From Oceaniovalibus guishaninsula JLT2003 (lineage in GTDB: Bacteria; Pseudomonadota; Alphaproteobacteria; Rhodobacterales; Rhodobacteraceae): a stretch of 64,000 nucleotides of DNA. How positions within the stretch are numbered: the first letter of the stretch is position 1; each line of letters opens with the position of its first letter. The DNA lies in the NCBI RefSeq assembly GCF_000299575.1, contig NZ_AMGO01000012.1, forward strand, positions 90,001-154,000, read 5' to 3'. Below are positions 58,520-64,000 of the stretch, one piece after another. The notes below the pieces were generated by a model. It ran no database searches. It saw nothing but the letters and a program-made list of their open reading frames with translations, and was not told where the DNA came from. Both the position numbers and the translations under genes were made by a program.

Positions 58520-59305
58520 TCAGGCGGTCGGGCCGGCATCCCTGACGAAGACCGGCATGCCGGGCCGGGACGCCGCCGGGTCGTGCCGATAGCCCAGCGC
58601 CGCAAAGTCGCGCAGGTCGCGCTCGTCGCGGGCGCGGGTTTCCACGACGAAGCGCGCCATCGCCCCCCGTGCCCGCTTGGCGTGAAAGCTGACGACCTTG
58701 CGCGCGCCGTTTCGTTCCTCAAGAAATTGCGGCGTGACGATCCGGGACCGCAGCACGGCGCTGTCGATCGCGGCGAAATATTCCTTGCTGGCGCAGTTCA
58801 GCAGAACCGTGCTGTCCGTCGCATCGGCCTGCGCGTTCAGGGCCGCGGCGATCCGGCCGCCCCAGAAATCGTAAAGCGTCGCACCCCGGTCGGTCGCCAG
58901 CCGCGTTCCCATTTCCAGCCGATGCGGCGCGATCCCGTCTCTGGGCCGCAGGACGCCGTAAAGACCCGACAGGATGCGCAGATGGTCGTCGGCATAGGCC
59001 AGCGCGCGCCGGTCCAGCGTGGCGGCGGACAGCCCGCGATAGGTGTCGCCGGCGAAGGCCAACGCGGCCGGGCGCAGGTCTGCTTCGCCGTTCCGGCCGT
59101 CCGCGTCGGTCATGGCGGCATAGCGGTCGCGGTTGAGGCGGGCCAAATCGTCGCTGAGATGCATCAGCGCCTTCAGGTCGGCCGCCGACAGCGTACGCAT
59201 CTGCGCCGCCAGCGCATCGGCCTCGGCCTGCAACTGGGGAACCGTCATCGGCGCGGTCGGGCCGTTCCAGTCAAGCCGTTTGGCCGGCGAAATCACGACG
59301 AGCAT
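58520..59305 (-). CDS. yaaA: Peroxide stress protein YaaA (DUF328)
   Basis: 261 aa. It matches the YaaA family: MLVVISPAKRLDW at the start, GLYGVLRPRDGIAPHRLEMGTRL near 135, VLLNCASKEYF near 180 and VVSFHAKRARGAMARFVV near 215. In E. coli it limits free iron and DNA damage during H2O2 stress. ATG 59305 is preferred over 59311 because GAGGG then lies six bases upstream. It is convergent with the hybrid kinase. Confidence 0.93.
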   Translation of the reverse strand: MLVVISPAKRLDWNGPTAPMTVPQLQAEADALAAQMRTLSAADLKALMHLSDDLARLNRDRYAAMTDADGRNGEADLRPAALAFAGDTYRGLSAATLDRRALAYADDHLRILSGLYGVLRPRDGIAPHRLEMGTRLATDRGATLYDFWGGRIAAALNAQADATDSTVLLNCASKEYFAAIDSAVLRSRIVTPQFLEERNGARKVVSFHAKRARGAMARFVVETRARDERDLRDFAALGYRHDPAASRPGMPVFVRDAGPTA

Positions 59306-59329
59306 GCCCATCCCTCGATCTGCGGGGCC

Positions 59330-61396
59330 TCAGCCCTCGGCGATAATTTCCAGAAAGGCGGCACCGAACCTGTCGATCTGCCGCGGTCCCATGCCGGGCG
59401 CGCGGCCCAGCGCATCGAGCGAGGCGGGCCGATGTTCGGCGATCCAGCGCACGGTGGTCGTGCGGCAGTCGACGAAGCGGCCGGTGCCGTCGCTGCCCCG
59501 ATCCAGCCGCGACGCCGTTTCCTGCAACCTGTCGAACAGCGACCCGGCGGCGCGACCGGCCAGTTTGCGCCGGGCGGGATGGACGGGCGAAGGCTCGGCC
59601 CCCGTGATGACCTTGAGGAAGGCAGCGCCGAAGCGTTCCAGCTTGACCGCGCCGACGCCGCCGATCCGCGCCATCGCGTCCAGCGTCGCGGGGCGGCGTT
59701 CGGCCATCTCGACCAGGGTGCGGTCGGTGAAGATCACATAGGCGGGCACGCGCGCCGCTTCGGCCAAGGCGCGCCGCTGCGCCTTGAGCGCCGAAAGCAG
59801 CGGCGCATCCTCGTCCGCGACCAGCGCCTTGACGGCGGGGCGGGGCGCCGCGCGCGCCGTTTCGCGCCGCAGCTCGATCGTCGCCTCGCCGCGCAGCAGC
59901 GGCCGGGCGGCGTCGGTCATCCGCAGCGCGCCGTGGCGTTCGGGATCGGGGCGCAGCAGGTCGCGGCCCATCATCTGACGGAACACGTCCTGCCAGTCGC
60001 GCGGGGGCGTGGCCTTGCCCACGCCGAAGGTCGGCAGCGCATCGTGACCGCGTTCGCGGACCTTGGGCGTGGCCTTGCCCGTCAGCACGTCGATCAGGTG
60101 CCCCGCCCCGAACCATTCGCCAGTGCGTAGAACGGCGGACAGGGCCATGCGGACGGATTCGGTGCCGTCGAAGGTCAGCGGCGGCGTATCGCAGAGGTCG
60201 CAATTGCCGCAAGGTTCGGCCGTTTCGCCGAAATAGGCCAGAAGCTGGACGCGGCGGCATGCCAGCGCCTCGGCCAGACCCAGCAACGCGTTCAGGCGCC
60301 CGTGGTCGGCATCCTTGCGTTCGGGCGGGGCCAGCCCCTCGTCGATCTGCGAGCGGCGCAGGCGGATATCGTCTGCACCGAATAGTGTCAGCGTTTCCGC
60401 CGGGGCGCCGTCGCGGCCGGCGCGCCCGATTTCCTGATAATAGCTTTCGATGGATTTCGGCAGATCGGCATGGGCGACCCAGCGGATGTCGGGCTTGTCC
60501 ACGCCCATCCCGAAGGCCACCGTCGCGCAGACGATCAGCCCGTCCTCGACCGCGAAGCGCGTCTCGACCGCGCGCCGGGCCTCGGCCTCCATCCCGCCGT
60601 GATAGGCGCAGGCGGGATGGCCCGCCTCGGCCATGGCGCGGGCCAGGCCCTCGGTCTTGGCGCGCGTCCCGCAATAGACGATGCCCGACTGACCGCGCCG
60701 CGCGGCGGCGAAGTCGAGGATCTGCGCGCGCGGGCGGTCCTTGGCGGCGAAGGCCAGATGGATGTTGGGCCGGTCGAAGCCGTGCAGGAACACCCGCGGC
60801 TGCGCCCCGTCGAACAGGCGCGCGACAATCTCGTCCCGCGTTTCGGCATCGGCGGTGGCGGTGAAGGCGGCCAGCGGAACGCCCAGGGATTTGCGCAGCG
60901 CGCCAATCTGAAGGTAGTCGGGGCGGAAATCGTGGCCCCACTGGCTGACGCAATGCGCCTCGTCCACGGCGATGGCGGTGACGTTCGCGCGCGCCAGCAG
61001 CGTGCGGGCCGAGACCAGCCGTTCGGGAGCGAGATAGAGCAGCCTGAGCGTTCCGTCGGCCAGCGCGGCATGGACGGCATCGGTTTCGGCGTCGGTATTG
61101 GCGCTGGTCAGGGCGCCGGCGACGACGCCCGCCGCCTGCAAGGCACGCACCTGGTCGCGCATCAGCGCGATCAGCGGCGACACGACCAGCGTCACGCCGG
61201 GCCGCATCAGCGCGGGCAACTGGAAGCACAGCGATTTGCCGGCGCCCGTGGGCAGGATCGCCAGAACCTCTTGTCCGGCGGCGACCGCGGCGACGATCTC
61301 GGCCTGGCCCGGCCTGAAATCGGCAAAGCCGTAGACCGAGGCCAGCAGGTCGCGCGCGGCATCGGTCGCGGCGGCAGGATCGACGGTGCCGTCCAT
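59330..61396 (-). CDS. recQ: ATP-dependent DNA helicase RecQ
   Basis: 688 aa. Walker A is LPTGAGKSLCFQ with K54, DEAH lies at 145-148 and GIVYCGTRAKTEGLA in the second RecA domain. A zinc-binding domain has cysteines CRRVQLLAYFGE...CGNCDLC, followed by a winged helix. Two C-terminal HRDC-like repeats are visible: ERRPATLDAMARIGGVGAVK and EHRPASLDALGRAPGMGPRQ. It unwinds recombination intermediates. It lies directly after the yggT gene in the same direction. Confidence 0.97.
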   Translation of the reverse strand: MDGTVDPAAATDAARDLLASVYGFADFRPGQAEIVAAVAAGQEVLAILPTGAGKSLCFQLPALMRPGVTLVVSPLIALMRDQVRALQAAGVVAGALTSANTDAETDAVHAALADGTLRLLYLAPERLVSARTLLARANVTAIAVDEAHCVSQWGHDFRPDYLQIGALRKSLGVPLAAFTATADAETRDEIVARLFDGAQPRVFLHGFDRPNIHLAFAAKDRPRAQILDFAAARRGQSGIVYCGTRAKTEGLARAMAEAGHPACAYHGGMEAEARRAVETRFAVEDGLIVCATVAFGMGVDKPDIRWVAHADLPKSIESYYQEIGRAGRDGAPAETLTLFGADDIRLRRSQIDEGLAPPERKDADHGRLNALLGLAEALACRRVQLLAYFGETAEPCGNCDLCDTPPLTFDGTESVRMALSAVLRTGEWFGAGHLIDVLTGKATPKVRERGHDALPTFGVGKATPPRDWQDVFRQMMGRDLLRPDPERHGALRMTDAARPLLRGEATIELRRETARAAPRPAVKALVADEDAPLLSALKAQRRALAEAARVPAYVIFTDRTLVEMAERRPATLDAMARIGGVGAVKLERFGAAFLKVITGAEPSPVHPARRKLAGRAAGSLFDRLQETASRLDRGSDGTGRFVDCRTTTVRWIAEHRPASLDALGRAPGMGPRQIDRFGAAFLEIIAEG

Positions 61397-61399
61397 CCG

Positions 61400-61687
61400 T
61401 CAGTAAAAGGCGGCGGCGTTGTTTACCAGCACGATACGCAGCGCGTAGATCCCCACCAGCACCACCAGCGGCGCCAGATCGAGGCCGCCCATTGCCGGCA
61501 ATGCGCGCCGGATCGGGCCGTAAAGCGGTTCCAGCAGGCGGTTCAGACCATACCAGATCTGGCCGACAAGCGGTTGACGGACGTTGAGCACCTGAAAGTT
61601 GATCAGCCACGACATGATGATATGGGCGATCAGGATGAACCACACCACGTCGAGGATCAGCATCAGGATCTGGAAAAGGGAAGTCAT
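61400..61687 (-). CDS. YggT family membrane protein
   Basis: 95 aa with two hydrophobic regions (about 5-27 and 72-90) and the family motif VRQPLVGQIWYGLNRLLEPLYGPIRRALPAMGGLDLAPLVVLV. It is an integral membrane protein; the family is linked to division, osmotic tolerance or chloroplast cytochrome assembly in other organisms, with no sure role here. It ends 4 bp before recQ starts, so the two are probably one transcript. Confidence 0.93.
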   Translation of the reverse strand: MTSLFQILMLILDVVWFILIAHIIMSWLINFQVLNVRQPLVGQIWYGLNRLLEPLYGPIRRALPAMGGLDLAPLVVLVGIYALRIVLVNNAAAFY

Positions 61688-61794
61688 CGCGCCTGCCTGT
61701 TGATTGCCACCGCTACCTATGGCCTGTGCAACGCAACGGCAAGGTTGACGCCCCGCAGCCCTGTCGCCACCAGTCGCGCGACAAGGAGGGCCGC

Positions 61795-62346
61795 ATGTAT
61801 CCCGTCATCCGCATGGTCAAGGAGCTGTCGAAGTTCCGCCGCAGCCCCCGGCTGGGCCTCTTCGACACGCATGTCAGCCAGCATGTCTGCTGGCCGTGGG
61901 ACATCGACCTGTGGCGTGAGCTGAACAACGGCCGCACGCTGACGCTTTACGATCTGGGCCGGGTGACGCTGTTCATGCGGATCGGCGTGATCGACCTGAT
62001 GCGCCGCCGCCGCTGGGCGGGGACCATCGCGGGCGCTTCGGTGCGCTATCGCCGCAGGGTACGGATGTTCGACCGGTTCGAGATGCGCAGCCGGATCATC
62101 GGTTGGGACGCGCGTTTTCTCTATCTCGAACAATCCATGTGGCGCGGCGACGAGGCGACGAGCCATGTCCTGCTGCGCACCGCCGTCACCAGCGCCAAGG
62201 GACTGGTGCCGATGGACGAAGCGGCGGTCGCCATGGCGCACGAAGGCGCCAGCCCGCCCTTGCCGGATTGGGTGACGGCCTGGGTCAAGGCCGAGGCGCA
62301 GCGCCCCTGGCCGCCGATGCCGCCATCGCCGCCGTCCGCCCCGTGA
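61795..62346 (+). CDS. Thioesterase-like protein (hotdog fold, THEM6/Al-like)
   Basis: 183 aa. The DTHVSQHVCWPWDIDLWRELNNGRTLTLYDLGR region (about 24-56) is like the N-terminal helix and active-site region of acyl-CoA thioesterases related to THEM6. The later segments RYRRRVRMFDRFEMRSRIIGWDARFLYLEQ look like the hotdog beta sheet. The proline-rich tail is unusual. AAGGAGGG lies four bases before the ATG. It overlaps the MFS gene, so they are coupled. The substrate is unknown. Confidence 0.75.
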   Translation: MYPVIRMVKELSKFRRSPRLGLFDTHVSQHVCWPWDIDLWRELNNGRTLTLYDLGRVTLFMRIGVIDLMRRRRWAGTIAGASVRYRRRVRMFDRFEMRSRIIGWDARFLYLEQSMWRGDEATSHVLLRTAVTSAKGLVPMDEAAVAMAHEGASPPLPDWVTAWVKAEAQRPWPPMPPSPPSAP

Positions 62347-63689
62347 CGGCGCCGGCGACGGCGACCCGGCGCAAGCGCATCTGGGGCTGGTATTTCTTCG
62401 ACTGGGCCAGCCAGCCCTACAACACGCTGCTGATCACCTTCATCTTCGGTCCCTACGTCAAGGACTTGCTGGGGGACGGCACGCGCGCGCAGGCGGTCTG
62501 GGGGTTCGGCATCGCCGCGGCGGGTATCGTCATCGCCGTTCTGGCCCCCGTGCTGGGCGCCATCGCCGACCGGACCGGCGGGCGGATGCGATGGATCTGG
62601 CTGTTCTCGGCCCTTTACGTTTTCGGGGCGGCGTCGCTGTGGTTCGCCGCGCCAGGCAGTTTCAGCCTTTGGCTGGTGATGGCCGGTTTCGCGCTGGGCC
62701 TGATCGGGATGGAATTCGCGACGATCTTCACCAATTCGATGCTGCCCGACCTCGCCCCGCGCGAGGAACTGGGGCGCATATCGGGCGACGGCTGGGCCTT
62801 CGGCTATGTCGGCGGGCTGGTGGCGCTGGTGGCGATGCTGGCGCTGTTCGCCGAGGACGGCGCGACGGGGCGCACGCTGATCGGGATCGACCCAGTGCTG
62901 GGGCTGGACGCCGCGCAGCGCGAAGGCACGCGCGCGGTCGGACCGCTGACGGCCCTGTGGTATGCGGTATTCATGATCCCGTTCTTCGCGTGGGTGCGCG
63001 ACCCCAAGCCGACGGGGCGGGCCGATGTCGTGCAGGTGCGCGCGGCGCTGGCGGGGCTGGGCGCGACGATCAGGCGACTGCCGCGCACGCCCAGCCGGTT
63101 CGCCTTTCTCGGTGCGTCGATGTTCTATCGCGACGGGCTGAACGGCACCTATGCGCTGGGCGCGATATTCGCGGCGGGGGTGCTGGACTGGTCGGTCGTG
63201 CAGACGGGCACGTTCGGGATCCTGGCGGTCGTCACCGGCGCGATCTTCGCTTGGATCGGCGGGCGGGCCGACCGCGCCTTCGGACCCAAGCCGGTGATCG
63301 TCGCGGGGGTGGCGGCGCTGATCGCAGTCGTGCTGGCGGCGATGTTCGTGTCGCGCGATGCGGTCTTCGGGCTGACGGTCGCGGAGGGATCGCGCCTGCC
63401 CGACGCGGTTTTCATGGGGATCGGCGCGGCCATCGGGGCGGCGGGCGGCGCGTTGCAGGCGGCCAGCCGCACGATGATGGTGCATCAGGCCGATCCCGGC
63501 CGCATGGCCGAAGCCTTCGGTCTCTACGCGCTGTCGGGCAAGGCCACGTCGTTCTTGGCGCCGCTGTCCATCGGCGTCGCGACCGCATTGACCGGATCGC
63601 AACAATGGGGCATCGCGCCGCTGATCGTGCTGTTCGCCGGCGGATTGCTGCTGCTACTCTGGGTGAAACCCGAGGGAGATCCCGCATGA
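62343..63689 (+). CDS. MFS transporter, UMF1 (YxiO/Atg22-like) family
   Basis: 448 aa with about twelve membrane helices. Typical of the UMF1 family: WGWYFFDWASQPYNTLLITFIFGPY at the start, APVLGAIADRTGGRMRWI, and a long central loop near 170-230. A late ASRTMMVHQADPGRMAEAFGLYALSGKATSFLAPL block is strongly conserved. The start is GTG 62343 inside the thioesterase stop. The stop overlaps the mepA start. The transported compound is unknown. Confidence 0.92.
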   Translation: MTAPATATRRKRIWGWYFFDWASQPYNTLLITFIFGPYVKDLLGDGTRAQAVWGFGIAAAGIVIAVLAPVLGAIADRTGGRMRWIWLFSALYVFGAASLWFAAPGSFSLWLVMAGFALGLIGMEFATIFTNSMLPDLAPREELGRISGDGWAFGYVGGLVALVAMLALFAEDGATGRTLIGIDPVLGLDAAQREGTRAVGPLTALWYAVFMIPFFAWVRDPKPTGRADVVQVRAALAGLGATIRRLPRTPSRFAFLGASMFYRDGLNGTYALGAIFAAGVLDWSVVQTGTFGILAVVTGAIFAWIGGRADRAFGPKPVIVAGVAALIAVVLAAMFVSRDAVFGLTVAEGSRLPDAVFMGIGAAIGAAGGALQAASRTMMVHQADPGRMAEAFGLYALSGKATSFLAPLSIGVATALTGSQQWGIAPLIVLFAGGLLLLLWVKPEGDPA

Positions 63690-64000
63690 AACGATTGCTG
63701 CTGGCCTTGACGCTGCTTGCCGCCTGCGGAGGCGGCGCGACGGTGCCCGAACCGCCAGCCCCGCAGGTGACGCGCAGCGGCGTGGCCAAGCAGTTGTTCG
63801 GGTCGATGCCCACGGCGGCGTCCCTTCCGCCCGCGCCCTATGGCGGCTATTCCAAGGGATGCCTTGCGGGCGGCGCGCAACTGCCCGAGACGGGGCCGAC
63901 ATGGCAGGCGATGCGGCTGTCGCGCAACCGCAACTGGGCGCATCCGACCACCGTAGATTTCGTGCAGGATCTGTCGCGCAAGGCGGCGGCGCTGCCGGGA
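63686..64000 (+). CDS. mepA: Penicillin-insensitive murein endopeptidase MepA (5' part, cut by window end)
   Basis: The first 105 residues. A lipoprotein-type signal has lipobox LLAAC with C14. The conserved MepA region follows: AKQLFGSMP, YSKGCLAGGAQLPETGPTWQAMRLSRNRNW and HPTTVDFVQDLS. MepA is a zinc LAS-family endopeptidase that cuts D-Ala-mDAP cross-links in the periplasm; the catalytic region begins here and continues past the window. It overlaps the MFS gene by 4 bp. Confidence 0.93.
   Translation, partial: MKRLLLALTLLAACGGGATVPEPPAPQVTRSGVAKQLFGSMPTAASLPPAPYGGYSKGCLAGGAQLPETGPTWQAMRLSRNRNWAHPTTVDFVQDLSRKAAALPG

Overview
The window is a piece of a high-GC alphaproteobacterial chromosome. 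The best fit is Rhodobacterales (Paracoccaceae/Rhodobacteraceae). Support: the rRNA operon ends 23S-5S-tRNA-fMet, and the gene run murA-DUF2948-hisD-UPF0262-infA-maf-RNaseE/G-yacG-tRNA-Phe is typical of that group, as are the RuvX/CcmI pair and the PAS-type hybrid kinase. No species can be named from sequence alone.

Region 1 (1-946) is the 3' end of an rRNA operon. Region 2 (897-15898) is a 15.0 kb integrated element. A perfect 47-bp copy of the 3' part of tRNA-fMet (850-896) recurs at 15852-15898, next to a tyrosine integrase. Reading back from the integrase, the element carries two small unknown genes, a P4/D5-type primase-helicase, an iteron-rich possible origin, small and large terminase subunits, a two-gene restriction-modification-like cassette (PD-(D/E)XK protein plus DNA methyltransferase), a lambda-type portal, a prohead protease/Mu gpT-like capsid fusion, a gpW-like head protein and a NucS-like nuclease. 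There are no tail, lysis or recognisable repressor genes. Size, tRNA target, primase and capsid-plus-terminase without tails resemble capsid-forming phage satellites (cf-PICI type). Several genes are broken: an in-frame amber codon between protease and capsid, one frameshift in the portal and two in the primase. The copy is therefore probably decaying, unless these are sequence errors. A serine-recombinase relic just outside the right attachment site suggests repeated use of this locus.

Region 3 (16.5-34.2 kb) is a catabolic and transport block. It holds a dihydrodipicolinate-synthase-family aldolase, an aldehyde dehydrogenase, 3-hydroxyanthranilate 3,4-dioxygenase, an aspartate-dehydrogenase-like protein, a LysR regulator, a TRAP transporter, kynureninase, a frameshifted sulfatase, a tripartite tricarboxylate transporter and a phnDCEE phosphonate-type ABC transporter. 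It looks like uptake and breakdown of kynurenine/3-hydroxyanthranilate-like compounds, without the usual decarboxylase step.

Region 4 (34.5-64 kb) is housekeeping core: dusA, ruvX, ccmI, sodB, a host-attachment family protein, tRNA-Thr, murA, hisD, infA, maf, an RNase E/G, yacG, tRNA-Phe, a lytic transglycosylase, creA, a thiolase, pbpC with an alpha-2-macroglobulin gene, a hybrid histidine kinase, yaaA, recQ, yggT, a thioesterase-like gene, an MFS transporter and the start of mepA.
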